This document shows positions 1 to 8,474 of a stretch of 23,186 bases of DNA, one piece after another (the first letter of the stretch is position 1; the number at the start of each line of letters is the position of its first letter). The notes beneath the pieces were generated by a model that was given only the letters and a program-made list of their open reading frames with translations, was not told the DNA's origin and ran no database searches. The stretch comes from an uncultured Mollicutes bacterium (lineage in GTDB: Bacteria > Bacillota_I > Bacilli_A > RFN20 > CAG-288): positions 1-23,186 of the forward strand of contig URQF01000011.1 of NCBI GenBank assembly GCA_900549915.1, in the 5' to 3' direction. The translations under genes and the position numbers were made by a program.

Positions 1-74
1 TTTTTTTTTTCAAGCAGAAGACGGCATACGAGATGTAGCCGTGACTGGAGTTCAGACGTGTGCTCTTCCGATCT
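1..74 (+). other. Illumina P7 flow-cell oligo, index and read-2 adapter (not genomic)
   Basis: Ten Ts (1-10) followed by the P7 sequence (11-34), a six-base index GTAGCC (35-40) and the TruSeq read-2 primer (41-74, ending GCTCTTCCGATCT) match the indexed library adapter base for base as I remember it. GTAGCC is the reverse complement of TruSeq index 11 (GGCTAC). The ten Ts match the spacer by which P7 oligos are attached to the flow cell. A short insert was read through its adapter into the flow-cell oligo and assembled untrimmed. Biological sequence starts at about base 75, so this is the true left end of the contig. Confidence 0.98.
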
Positions 75-153
75 ACAAACAGAAAAAGCAGAAACTAAAA
101 GGATTTTCCGATAGTTTTTAAGGATTTTGTTGCAGAAAAACGCTTTTCTTTTA

Positions 154-178
154 TGTTATAATATTTAAAGATGGAGAG
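154..178 (+). promoter_or_regulatory. lacI-family gene promoter (extended -10) and ribosome binding site
   Basis: An extended -10 box, TGTTATAAT, lies at 154-162. The best -35 candidate, TTGCAG at 130-135, is spaced 21 bases away, which is too far, so the extended -10 probably carries the promoter. GGAGAG at 173-178 is a good ribosome binding site six bases before the ATG at 185. No LacI-type operator is visible here, so autoregulation is not indicated. Confidence 0.6.
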
Positions 179-184
179 AAGAAA

Positions 185-1204
185 ATGGTCCGAATAAAAG
201 ACATTGCCGAACATTGCCACAGGTCAACGGCTACCGTATCCAAAGCACTACATGATTCTCCTGAATTATCCCCGCAGACAATCGAGAAAATCAAGCGCTG
301 TGCCAGAAAAATGGGATACGTTCCAAATGCCTATGCCCAAGCTTTAAAACTAAAGCGTTCTTATTCCATTGGCATTGTTTTCTATGATTCCACGACAAAA
401 GGTGGTCTCCGCCATGAATTCTTTTCCGGCATTCTTGAATCCTTAAAGTTTACAGCTGAGGAGAACGGATATGCTATCACTTTCCTGTCCCGGAACAAGC
501 CGAATTCCCCGCGTCCAAGGACATACTATGAAGCTGCACAGTTCCGAAACAGGGATGGCGTCATCATTGTCAGCGAAAACTTTGAAGATCCTGAGATTGT
601 TGAATTGGTACATTCTAACATCCCGGTAATCACAATCGACTACATTTTCCCTGGAACAACGGCAATCAGGTCTGATAACTTAAGTGGAACAGGAAAACTC
701 GTTGATTATGCCGCCTCCTTGGGTCACAAGACAATCGCTTATATTCATGGCGAGAGGACCGATGTCACTAAGAAGCGAAGGCAGTCTTATACCGAAGCAA
801 GGGAACGAAATCATCTTCCTATTCTTCCTGGCAGGATCAAGCAAGCCGAATATCATGATCCCAAATCATCCGGAAGAGAGACAAAACGTCTATTGGCATT
901 AGGTGAAAAGCCTACCTGTATTCTTTATCCAGATGATGTCTCTATTCTCGGAGGACTAACCGCACTAAAAGAAGCAGGACTTGAGATTCCGGAGGATGTT
1001 TCCGTCATTGGATACGATGGTGCCGAGATTTCTCGTATTAACCGTCCGATGGTGACAACCTGGGTCCAGGATTCCGAAGAATTAGGCAGCAAAGCAGCCG
1101 AGGAACTGATTGATGCAATCGAACATCCGGATACTTACGTTCCAAAAATCGTCAAAGTCAGCGGCAAGCTGCAGCCAGGCGCTACAATAAAAGCAATCGA
1201 TTGA
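185..1204 (+). CDS. LacI/GalR-family transcriptional regulator
   Basis: 339 residues, normal for the family. The N-terminal helix-turn-helix (about residues 3-50) has the classic 'STATVSKAL' recognition helix followed by 'MGYVPNA'. The rest is a periplasmic-binding-protein-like effector domain (about 58-335), with 'DGVIIVSENFEDP' and 'GYDGAEIS' in the usual places. AGG codons encode Met at codon 13 (just before STATVS) and in the 'EA-M-ER' stretch, which aligns with the usual 'AM.E.G' of this family. It converges on the GH1/ABC/GH94 operon. The three LacI-type operators at 8270-8490 are its most likely targets, with a cellobiose-type effector (inference). The start follows a good ribosome binding site. 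Confidence 0.93.
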   Translation: MVRIKDIAEHCHRSTATVSKALHDSPELSPQTIEKIKRCARKMGYVPNAYAQALKLKRSYSIGIVFYDSTTKGGLRHEFFSGILESLKFTAEENGYAITFLSRNKPNSPRPRTYYEAAQFRNRDGVIIVSENFEDPEIVELVHSNIPVITIDYIFPGTTAIRSDNLSGTGKLVDYAASLGHKTIAYIHGERTDVTKKRRQSYTEARERNHLPILPGRIKQAEYHDPKSSGRETKRLLALGEKPTCILYPDDVSILGGLTALKEAGLEIPEDVSVIGYDGAEISRINRPMVTTWVQDSEELGSKAAEELIDAIEHPDTYVPKIVKVSGKLQPGATIKAID

Positions 1205-1231
1205 AAAAGAGGCAGGTTGTCTGCCTCTTTT
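1205..1231. terminator. Bidirectional intrinsic terminator
   Basis: An 11-bp perfect stem (1205-1215 with 1221-1231) with loop GTTGT, an A-rich left flank and a T-rich right flank. It lies between the ends of two convergent transcripts (the LacI-type gene and the GH1 operon) and can stop both. Confidence 0.9.
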
Positions 1232-1232
1232 C

Positions 1233-2582
1233 TTATTGATCTTTCGTGTCTTCGATTATTTTCTGATAGGCATAGAAGGAATCTTTTTTGATTCTTTTTA
1301 GTCCGTTGTCATAATCAATGTAGACAAGTCCGAATCGTTTGCTGTATCCTTCTGCCCACTCGAAGTTATCTAAGAGGGACCAATAGTAATAAGCAACAAT
1401 CGGAATGCCATCCTGATTGGCTTTATCTACCCTGGAAAGGTACTCTTTCAGATAAGAAACTCTGTCCTTGTCATGGACAAGCCCATTCTTCAGAGAATCC
1501 TTATAGCAACCTCCGTTTTCGGTAATCCGGATAGGAAGATGATAGCGGTCATACCTAAACAAAGGACCATAATAGACAGATGATGGGCGTTTTTTCAGCC
1601 AAGCAAGATCCGATTTTTCTTTCTTGCTTTCTTTCCTTACTTCGAATAAATTACCTTCTTGATTCAAATCATAATAGCGGCCAGTATAGATATTGCAATC
1701 GCAGGTTTTCGGCTTTGCTCGGAAGATTCTTTCTATGTCACCCGGATGGACAAAGGAGGTATCCGGAAGAGATTCAAGATAGCCGTTTGGATATTTACCA
1801 AGGTAAAGAGGATCTCCATAAATTGAAACAGTATAGAAGTCTTCTGCCTTCTTTGGATAAGCAAAGAAAGACTCTTTCCTTTTATCAAGAAGAACATCAT
1901 CATCTCGCCTAGGAATCGAAGCACTGAAGGTATTGACAAAGGCAACATCAGCTAGGGGGTTCTTAGCTTTGATTTTCTCAAAAGCGATAGCATGGCAGAG
2001 AAGAACATGATGTGCCCTTTGGCAAAGTTCTAGATAATTCCGTAAGACATTAGGAGCATGCCCGCCTTTATGAAAGCCAAGGAACAGGAAGCATTGAGGT
2101 TCATTGAATGAGATGAAGTCAGTCCTTAAGGGGGCAAAACACTCGCTTACAATATCCCTGTATTTCGAGAAGTCATCTAAGCAGGTACGAGGAAGGAAAG
2201 CACCTTTTTCTAAGAACCATCTGGGCCTGTCCCAGTGATATATCGTCCTGACTGGGTTCCTGTTCCGTTTCTTGATTTCTTCAATCAGAGATTGATAGAA
2301 GCGAATCCCTTCTGGATTAGGAGTCCCATCCTCCTTAATAACTCTTGTCCAAGACAAGGAGAAACGGAAATCCTGAATTCCAAGTTCCTTTGCAAGATCA
2401 AGGTCTTCTCTATAGCGATGGTAAAAGTCTAAGGCAACGTCACCGTTTGTACCATCTAGGACGTTTCCTTTTTCATGAGTAAAGGCATCCCAGATAGATT
2501 CTTCTTTTCCGTCTTCTTTATAGGCACCTTCGACCTGATAGGAAGAAATGCCAGTTCCAAAACGAAATTTCTTCAGAAGCAT
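1233..2582 (-). CDS. GH1 beta-glucosidase / 6-phospho-beta-glucosidase-type glycosidase
   Basis: 449 residues, full length for glycoside hydrolase family 1. The acid/base Glu is in 'FNEP' (E161) and the nucleophile in 'ITENGG' (E355). The C-terminal block with WSLLDNFEWAEGYSKRFGL is intact; its 'KRFGL' Arg is CGA. AGG codons turn the standard translation 'NRNPVRT..HWDRP' into 'NMNPVMT..HWDMP', closer to family sequences. It is cytoplasmic, with no signal peptide. It is the last gene of the operon, starting 5 bases after the permease stop, so translation is probably coupled. Because the importer is an ABC system and not a PTS, unphosphorylated beta-glucosides are the likelier substrate (inference). 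Confidence 0.93.
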   Translation of the reverse strand: MLLKKFRFGTGISSYQVEGAYKEDGKEESIWDAFTHEKGNVLDGTNGDVALDFYHRYREDLDLAKELGIQDFRFSLSWTRVIKEDGTPNPEGIRFYQSLIEEIKKRNRNPVRTIYHWDRPRWFLEKGAFLPRTCLDDFSKYRDIVSECFAPLRTDFISFNEPQCFLFLGFHKGGHAPNVLRNYLELCQRAHHVLLCHAIAFEKIKAKNPLADVAFVNTFSASIPRRDDDVLLDKRKESFFAYPKKAEDFYTVSIYGDPLYLGKYPNGYLESLPDTSFVHPGDIERIFRAKPKTCDCNIYTGRYYDLNQEGNLFEVRKESKKEKSDLAWLKKRPSSVYYGPLFRYDRYHLPIRITENGGCYKDSLKNGLVHDKDRVSYLKEYLSRVDKANQDGIPIVAYYYWSLLDNFEWAEGYSKRFGLVYIDYDNGLKRIKKDSFYAYQKIIEDTKDQ

Positions 2583-2587
2583 CTTGT

Positions 2588-3493
2588 TTATCCTTTTACA
2601 GAACCAGCGGTGAGATTCTTAATAATTCCGCGAGAGAAGATGAGATAGACAATCAGCATCGGGAAGACCGCAATCGCCATCAGAAGATAAATCTGTCCTA
2701 AATCAAAGGTAGAGGGATCGGAGCCCTTCAGATTAGCAATGACAAGCGGAATCGTACGGACACTCTTGTCCTTAAGGAGCATGGCCGGCCTGAAATAGTT
2801 GTTCCAGGATGCGACAAAGGAGAAAATAAACTGAACAGAGAGAGCCGGCTTAAGAATCGGAAGGACAATCTGATGGAAGGTACGGATCTCGCTAGAACCA
2901 TCGACACGACTGGCTTCCACGATTTCGTAAGGAAGAACCGATTCCAGGTATTGTTTCCTGTAGAAATAAACGCTTGGAGAGCAGATGCAAGGAACGATAA
3001 TCAACCAAATCTGGTTGTAAAGGCCCATCTTCCTGCAAATCCTAACAAGACCCATTGCAGAAACCTGGGTTGGAATCCTCCTGATGGCAAGAATGAAAGC
3101 AGCAACAAACTTCTTTCCTTTGAAGTCATAAACTTGAATGGCATAGGCAGTCAAAGCAGAGAAATACACAGTCAGAATCGCAGAGACAAAAGAAATCCAA
3201 ATAGAATTTATCAAAGCAGTACGGGTCGGAATGTTGTTATTCGCCATTAATCCAGACCAGTTCTTTCCCAGAGAGCTGCCGAACCACATCGAGAAGCTCT
3301 TCTGAATCTGAGTGCTTGCACGAGTGGAATTGACAAGCAAAATCCAGAACGGGAAGATGCAAAGGATAGTGAGAATGGTCAGGAACAGATAAACAAGGAC
3401 ACGTTCCGTATACAGAGCCGGCTTTTCGCTTTTCAGCTTCTTATTCTCCCGATTCAATTCAGGAGAAATCTTTTTCCTAGTAATCGAACTCAT
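2588..3493 (-). CDS. Carbohydrate ABC transporter permease (MalG type)
   Basis: 301 residues with six predicted membrane segments and the binding-protein-dependent permease (EAA) loop at about 193-212 (E193, D198-G199, L211-P212), which docks the ATPase. The C-terminus 'AGSVKG' is typical of MalG-like subunits. The protein is a strong witness for the altered code. Codons 138-139 are AGG-AGG where relatives have Met-Met before IPTQ, codon 235 is AGG in 'YF-M-PA', and codon 179 is AGG in 'FY-M-KQY'. The conserved Arg of the EAA loop (R196) is CGT. Its ATG overlaps the stop of the upstream fused gene (ATGA), showing tight co-translation with its partner subunit. Confidence 0.94.
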   Translation of the reverse strand: MSSITRKKISPELNRENKKLKSEKPALYTERVLVYLFLTILTILCIFPFWILLVNSTRASTQIQKSFSMWFGSSLGKNWSGLMANNNIPTRTALINSIWISFVSAILTVYFSALTAYAIQVYDFKGKKFVAAFILAIRRIPTQVSAMGLVRICRKMGLYNQIWLIIVPCICSPSVYFYRKQYLESVLPYEIVEASRVDGSSEIRTFHQIVLPILKPALSVQFIFSFVASWNNYFRPAMLLKDKSVRTIPLVIANLKGSDPSTFDLGQIYLLMAIAVFPMLIVYLIFSRGIIKNLTAGSVKG

Positions 3494-5805
3494 TTCTCGT
3501 TTTCTCCTTTCCTCGCTTCCTTATTGGCACGGGCAACAAAACGCCTGCGCTTCCGATAGGAACGCTTTTCCTCTTTTGCCTGATTGTTGTGAGGAACCAT
3601 CGTCTTAAAGACAAACAAGGAGAGAAGACCAGTAAGAACAAAGAGGAGGATAGAAACGGCACCAGCTTCTCCGTAATTATGTTTTATCTGAACAAGGTTG
3701 AACAGATACCTCCTGATCGTCCTTGATTTCCTTCCGGCACCGCCAGTTCCAGAGGTGAAAATCTGAGCGGCATCAAAGAGCTGAATACCACCGATCCTTG
3801 ATGTGATAAGGAAGTAGACGAAGATTGGCATCAAGAGAGGCAAAGTAATCTTCCAAAAAATCTTTCCAGAACTTGCACCGTCGAGTCGGGCGGATTCAAA
3901 GACGGATTCATCAATGCCCATAATACCGGACATAAGAAGAATCGAAGTGTTTCCAAACCACCTAAGGAAGTTAATCAGAGCAATGATAGTTCTCTGCCAC
4001 CAGGGACTCTCCCTGAACCTGACTGGAGTATCGACAATGTGAAGCGCCTGAAGAATCTGGTTGACAGGTCCGCCTTGAGAGAAGAACTGTAAGAACCTAT
4101 AGCCAAAGGCAGATGCCATAACAAGGTTCGGCCTATAAGTGATGGTCTGGAAGAAACGAACACCTTTCAGTTTCAGTCGTTCGCTGGTAAACCAGATAGC
4201 CAATAGGAGAGAACAAATAACCTGAGGAATAAAGCCAATAATCCAAACAATCCTGGTATTGCCCCTGTATTTCCAGAAATTAGAGCCGGGTCCTAATACA
4301 GTTGCAAAGTTCGAAAATCCATTAAAGGTCGGGCCAACCGTATTCAATCCGTCCTTATAGTATTCGCAGAAGCCGTAAATAAAAGTGGTAATCAAAGGAA
4401 TAAACTGGAAGATAAGGAATGCCAATGCAAATGGGATAAGGAAGAGATAACCATAGCGGGCATAAGAAATCCTTTTATGCTTCTTGTAGTTCTTCCGGTG
4501 AAGCTCTTTTGCAGTGCTAATATCAGCCATAAAAGCCTCCTCGAAGTATGCCTTCTCGCTCTCTGGATCAAAGAGATGACAATGGGCAAGGTTCCTGCAG
4601 AACTCGACTTCATCTCCACGGCCGAGATGACGATCAGACGGGAATTTTGCAATGGTGTCCTGATAGGCAAAGTCCGTATGGACATAGTACTCATTACCAA
4701 GGAGCTCCGCTAAAATCACCTTGGCAGAGAAAATAGTATCCGAGAATTGAGAGGCATGATATTCATCGGCCTCATAGATATCTTCTGGACGTATACCGAA
4801 AAGGACTTTTTCAGGAATCTCTTTTCCATAAACAAGCTCTTCCGGTAATTTAATCTTAGCACCAGTGATGAAGGTAATGGTTCCATCTTTATACATGGCA
4901 GGGAAGAAGTTCCTTGCAGGTGAGCCGATAAAACCAGCAACAAACTTATTAACAGGATGGTTGAAGATTTCTATTGGAGTTCCAATCTGCTGAACATAGC
5001 CGTCTTTCCTGATAACGATTCGGCTCGCCATCGTCCTAGCTTCGGTCTGGTCGTGTGTGACATAAATCGTTGTTGCCTTGAGGCGATCGTGAAGTTTGAC
5101 GATTTCGCTTCGCCTTTGGACACGAAGCTTGGCATCAAGGTTCGAAAGAGGTTCATCCCTTAATAAGACCTTTGCATGTTTGACAATTGCACGTCCTAAA
5201 GCAACACGCTGACGCTGACCGCCGGACAGTGCCTTCGGCTTACGGTCAAGAAGCGGAGTAATCTGAAGAATCTTGGCTGCTTCCCTGACACGACGATCGA
5301 TTTCGTCTTTCGGAAGACGCCTAATATGAAGAGGGAAGGCAATGTTGTCATAGACCGACCTATGCGGATAAAGAGCATAGCTCTGGAAAACCATGGCGAT
5401 GTTGCGGTCTTTGGAAGCGACATCGTTCCTATACTCATGGTCGATATAAAGCGTACCGGAAGTAATGTTCTCTAAACCGGCAATCCTTCGAAGCGTAGTG
5501 CTCTTACCGCATCCGGAAGGACCGACAAAAACGATGAATTCATTCTGCTTGATATCAATCGTGAAATCATGGACAGCATGTAAGCCGTTGTCATAGACCT
5601 TGTTGATATTGTGAAGCGAGACATAATAGTCCTTGGGATCTGGATCTTTGTCTTCCTTATCCCGGTCCTGGGCGGCAGCAATCTTCTGCTTTGCCTCTTC
5701 TTTTCTCTTTTTCTCTGCTTCCTTGCTTTCCTTCCAGCGAACAAAGAAGTTCTTTCTATGTTCCTTCTTTTCCTTACCGGCCTGACCCTTTTTCTCTTCT
5801 TCCAT
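3490..5805 (-). CDS. Fused sugar ABC transporter ATPase-permease (MalK-MalF type)
   Basis: 771 residues in one frame. After a very charged N-terminal tail (1-60) comes a MalK/MsmX-like ATPase with Walker A GPSGCGKST (95-103), Q-loop (141), signature LSGGQRQ (193-199), Walker B ending in DEP (217-219), H-loop H251 and a C-terminal regulatory domain to about 420. A MalF-like permease follows (about 445-771), with the EAA loop at about 637-656. These are normally separate proteins. AGG encodes Met at codons 107 (TLR-M-IAG), 149 (YPH-M), 216 (LL-M-DEP), 231 (VQ-M-R), 257 (EA-M-TMA), 266 (VI-M-KDG) and 615 (FL-M-WFGN), all usual Met positions. Signature Args are CGT. Codon 162 (AGG) is at a position where Arg or Lys is common in relatives. 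It has a strong ribosome binding site (CCTCCT on the plus strand, 5814-5819 region) and lies 20 bases after the GH94 gene. Confidence 0.92.
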   Translation of the reverse strand: MEEEKKGQAGKEKKEHRKNFFVRWKESKEAEKKRKEEAKQKIAAAQDRDKEDKDPDPKDYYVSLHNINKVYDNGLHAVHDFTIDIKQNEFIVFVGPSGCGKSTTLRRIAGLENITSGTLYIDHEYRNDVASKDRNIAMVFQSYALYPHRSVYDNIAFPLHIRRLPKDEIDRRVREAAKILQITPLLDRKPKALSGGQRQRVALGRAIVKHAKVLLRDEPLSNLDAKLRVQRRSEIVKLHDRLKATTIYVTHDQTEARTMASRIVIRKDGYVQQIGTPIEIFNHPVNKFVAGFIGSPARNFFPAMYKDGTITFITGAKIKLPEELVYGKEIPEKVLFGIRPEDIYEADEYHASQFSDTIFSAKVILAELLGNEYYVHTDFAYQDTIAKFPSDRHLGRGDEVEFCRNLAHCHLFDPESEKAYFEEAFMADISTAKELHRKNYKKHKRISYARYGYLFLIPFALAFLIFQFIPLITTFIYGFCEYYKDGLNTVGPTFNGFSNFATVLGPGSNFWKYRGNTRIVWIIGFIPQVICSLLLAIWFTSERLKLKGVRFFQTITYRPNLVMASAFGYRFLQFFSQGGPVNQILQALHIVDTPVRFRESPWWQRTIIALINFLRWFGNTSILLMSGIMGIDESVFESARLDGASSGKIFWKITLPLLMPIFVYFLITSRIGGIQLFDAAQIFTSGTGGAGRKSRTIRRYLFNLVQIKHNYGEAGAVSILLFVLTGLLSLFVFKTMVPHNNQAKEEKRSYRKRRRFVARANKEARKGENEK
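4528..4542 (-). promoter_or_regulatory. Possible internal ribosome binding site and start codon inside the fused gene
   Basis: Read on the minus strand, GAGGAGG (4536-4542) stands five bases before an in-frame ATG (4528-4530, codon 426). This lies exactly at the junction between the ATPase and permease halves. The site is in-frame Glu-Glu sequence, so it is not caused by AGG codons for Met. Initiation here would make a free permease of 346 residues. It may be a relic of two ancestral genes or still functional; the sequence alone cannot tell. Confidence 0.5.
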
Positions 5806-5825
5806 CTTGCATTCCTCCTTTTTGC

Positions 5826-8252
5826 TTAGAGACGGATATTCACATGGATGATTTCTTCATCCCTGATTGGAATCAGATTGTCTTCAGTCTTCTTTCCATC
5901 GACCCTGATCTCGCTCTTCTCAAGTCCTATGTTCTCCCTATCGATTTCATAGGTATGATTCCGGAAGACCCGGCGGACATGGACCTTACCAAGTTCTTTT
6001 GGAAGACAAGGATCAACTCTTAATCCATCAAACTCCGGTTGTATGCCTAAGATACCTTCGCTTAGAGCAACAAAAGACCAAGTCGCAGAGCCAGAAAGCC
6101 AGGAGTTCTTTGCCTGTCCATAGGATTTCGATGAACGGCCAGCAATCCTCTGAGAATAAACATAGGGTTCCGTACGATGGATTTCCGAATGCTCTTCGAT
6201 GAAGCTTGGGGCATTACGCTTATAAAGGTCAAACGCACGCTCCGGCTCCTTTTCAACACAGCAGGCTAATACAACCCAAGGATTGTTGTGGTTGAATACA
6301 GCTCCGTTTTCCTTCACGCCCTGCGGATAAGAAGATATTTCTCCTAATTCAATATGATAGCTTGAATAAGGCGGATAGACAATCTCAAGTCCATAATCAT
6401 CGAGAAGATACTGGAAGGAAGCATCCAAAGCCTTCTTTCCAAGCCCGAGTTCTTTTCCGATCCCAGCCCTAGTGCAGAAGCCTTGGGGCTCAATGAAGAT
6501 TTTTCCTTCTTCACACTTTGTCGATCCGACTTCATGGCTATAAGCATCGTAGGCACGGATGAAATAGCCGCCATCATAGTCGAATCCATATTGGATGGTT
6601 GCTTGCTCAATGTTCTTTACAGCTTTTAATACTTCTTCGCCATCTTCCTCTTTCTGGATATGATTGGCAAGATCAACAAACTCTTTTCCATATTTGACAA
6701 ACCTTCCGGCGATAAAGACCGATTCTGCCACATGAGTGTCATTATTCTCAACCGTTTGGAAGGATTCGCCATCTACTGCCGAGAAACAATTGAGATTCAA
6801 GCAGTCATTCCAATCGGCGCGTCCGATTAGAGGCAAGCCATGAGGACCAAGGTTCTCCCTAGTGTGATGAAGTGAAACAAGAAGATGATCGTAGAGCGGT
6901 TTTTCACTTCCCTTCACATTATTGAACGGAGTCGGATAGTCAAGGATTGAATAGTCACCCGTTTCTTTGATATAGGCAATCGTTGCTCCAACAAGCCATA
7001 AAGGATCATCATTGAAGCCGGAACCGATATCTGCATTTCCTTTCTTATCTAATGGTTGATACTGGTGATAAGTAGAGCCATCTTCGAACTGGATAGAAGC
7101 AATATCGATGATTCTCTCTTTTGCTTTATCCGGAATCCTATGAACAAATCCAAGAAGATCCTGGCAAGAATCACGGAATCCCATTCCTCGTCCAGTTCCG
7201 GTTTCAAAATAAGATGCGGAACGGGACATCCTATAGGTAACCATGCACTGATACTGATTCCAAAGATTAGCACCGCGATCAAATCGAGCAGAAGAGGACT
7301 TAACCGAGAAAACAGAAAGCAGTTTATCCCAGTATTCCTTCAGTTCTTCCCTTGCTTTCCTTACTTTTTCCTTTGAATTGTATTTTTTCTGCCTTGCAAT
7401 TGCCTTTTCCTTATTGATGACATTCTGGGCAATGAACTTCTTATCTTGTTCGTTCTCAACATAGCCAAGCCTAAGAACAAGACTGGTTTCTTCGCCTGGT
7501 TTCAGGACAATATCATACCGATGAGAAGCCATCGGATAATAATCATGGACAATCGAATTAAAACTCTTACCTTCCCGGACTGCATCTGGATTATCCCATC
7601 CATTTTCTAATCCGAGGAAAATATCCCGATCCGTATCAAAGCCATCATGTTTCTTAGAACCATAGAAGAAACAATAATGGTTCCGACGTTCCCGATATTC
7701 TGTTTTATGATAAATGGTGTAGTCATCTACCTCAACTTCAGCAAGATTCAAATTGCGTTGATAGTTGTTAGCATCATCAACTGCATTATAGAGACAAAAT
7801 TCAACATCGGCATAAAAAGAGAAGCGTTTTTCTTCATTGGATTCGTTCTTGAATTCAACAAGATTGACTTCACAGTTATCCGAAAGAGGAACAAGACAGG
7901 TCCTCTTCACCTTCAAGGAATTCTTGCTGCTTTCAAAAACCGTATAGCTAAAACCATGACGGCAGCAATAAGAATCAAGGTGAGTTTTGCAAGGAAGATA
8001 GCCGGGGTTCCAGACTGTATTTCCGTCCTTAATATAATAAAGACGTCCGGAAATATCGCGTGGAACATTATTGTAACGATACCGAGTTAAACGACGAAGC
8101 TTCGCATCTTTATAAAAAGAATAACCACCAGCAGTATTTGAAATAAGAGAGTGGAAATCATTCACGCCAAGGTAATTGATCCATGGCCTTGGAGTATGCG
8201 GTGTTTCAATCACATACTCTCTTTTTTCATCATCGAAGTGACCGAATTTCAT
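5826..8252 (-). CDS. GH94 cellobiose phosphorylase
   Basis: 808 residues, the length of cellobiose phosphorylases. The reaction is cellobiose + phosphate to alpha-glucose-1-phosphate + glucose, in the cytoplasm. The N-terminal motifs 'NYLG', 'SNTAGGYSFYKDA' and 'LTRYRYNN', the central 'WNQYQCM', 'SRSASYFE' and 'GRGMGFRDS', and the catalytic 'GRADWNDCLNLNCF' are all present. The general-acid Asp is D483. These patterns match cellobiose phosphorylase better than chitobiose or cellodextrin phosphorylases, though related disaccharides cannot be excluded. Conserved Args are CGN. 'TY-AGG-MSRS' becomes TYMMSRS. It is the first gene of the minus-strand operon, with a good ribosome binding site at 8259-8264. 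Confidence 0.94.
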   Translation of the reverse strand: MKFGHFDDEKREYVIETPHTPRPWINYLGVNDFHSLISNTAGGYSFYKDAKLRRLTRYRYNNVPRDISGRLYYIKDGNTVWNPGYLPCKTHLDSYCCRHGFSYTVFESSKNSLKVKRTCLVPLSDNCEVNLVEFKNESNEEKRFSFYADVEFCLYNAVDDANNYQRNLNLAEVEVDDYTIYHKTEYRERRNHYCFFYGSKKHDGFDTDRDIFLGLENGWDNPDAVREGKSFNSIVHDYYPMASHRYDIVLKPGEETSLVLRLGYVENEQDKKFIAQNVINKEKAIARQKKYNSKEKVRKAREELKEYWDKLLSVFSVKSSSARFDRGANLWNQYQCMVTYRMSRSASYFETGTGRGMGFRDSCQDLLGFVHRIPDKAKERIIDIASIQFEDGSTYHQYQPLDKKGNADIGSGFNDDPLWLVGATIAYIKETGDYSILDYPTPFNNVKGSEKPLYDHLLVSLHHTRENLGPHGLPLIGRADWNDCLNLNCFSAVDGESFQTVENNDTHVAESVFIAGRFVKYGKEFVDLANHIQKEEDGEEVLKAVKNIEQATIQYGFDYDGGYFIRAYDAYSHEVGSTKCEEGKIFIEPQGFCTRAGIGKELGLGKKALDASFQYLLDDYGLEIVYPPYSSYHIELGEISSYPQGVKENGAVFNHNNPWVVLACCVEKEPERAFDLYKRNAPSFIEEHSEIHRTEPYVYSQRIAGRSSKSYGQAKNSWLSGSATWSFVALSEGILGIQPEFDGLRVDPCLPKELGKVHVRRVFRNHTYEIDRENIGLEKSEIRVDGKKTEDNLIPIRDEEIIHVNIRL

Positions 8253-8269
8253 AGGTTGTCCTCCTCTTT

Positions 8270-8308
8270 TCGAAAACGTTTACATTAATTTATCGAAAAC
8301 GTTTACGA
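8270..8308. promoter_or_regulatory. Two tandem LacI-type operators
   Basis: TCGAAAACGTTTACAT (8270-8285) and TCGAAAACGTTTACGA (8293-8308) are near-palindromes centred on CG, as in LacI/GalR operators. Their starts are 23 bp apart, about two helical turns, so both face the same side of the DNA. They sit immediately downstream of the GH94 operon promoter. The likely ligand is the LacI-type regulator at 185-1204 (inference). Confidence 0.8.
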
Positions 8309-8318
8309 AACTGCAATA

Positions 8319-8347
8319 ATAGTAATATCTTTTTTTGAGATTTTCAA
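8319..8347 (-). promoter_or_regulatory. Promoter of the GH94-ABC-GH1 operon
   Basis: On the minus strand, TTGAAA (8342-8347), a 17-base spacer and TACTAT (8319-8324). Transcription would start at about 8311, just before the pair of operators at 8270-8308, so a bound repressor would block initiation or early elongation. Confidence 0.7.
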
Positions 8348-8404
8348 CAATAAAATTAAAAACAATCGCTTTTTTATTGTGTTCACAGCACATTTTTTGT
8401 GTTT

Positions 8405-8414
8405 TAAGCGCTTA
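8405..8414. promoter_or_regulatory. Perfect 10-bp palindrome TAAGCGCTTA, possible cre-like site
   Basis: The exact palindrome lies between the two divergent promoters, 27 bases upstream of the -35 box of the binding-protein gene. It resembles the core of CcpA catabolite-control sites (AA-N-CG) but is weaker at the edges. It could bind CcpA or another LacI-family member. Confidence is limited because it is a single site. Confidence 0.4.
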
Positions 8415-8441
8415 CCCGAAAATATTTTTTTGAATTTTCTA

Positions 8442-8470
8442 TTGACAATTATTCCCACAATTGTTAAACT
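8442..8470 (+). promoter_or_regulatory. Promoter of the solute-binding protein gene
   Basis: A consensus -35 TTGACA (8442-8447), a 17-base spacer and -10 TAAACT (8465-8470) with an extended TG at 8462-8463. Transcription would start within the operator at 8475-8490, giving a leader of about 110 bases. Confidence 0.8.
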
Positions 8471-8474
8471 ACCA

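Noticed and set aside
1..10. T10 run as a terminator tail or promoter element
   Set aside because: It is the linker of the flow-cell oligo, directly followed by P7.
7647..8090. 147-codon open frame on the plus strand
   Set aside because: It lies antisense to the well-supported GH94 gene and has no recognisable motifs or ribosome binding site.
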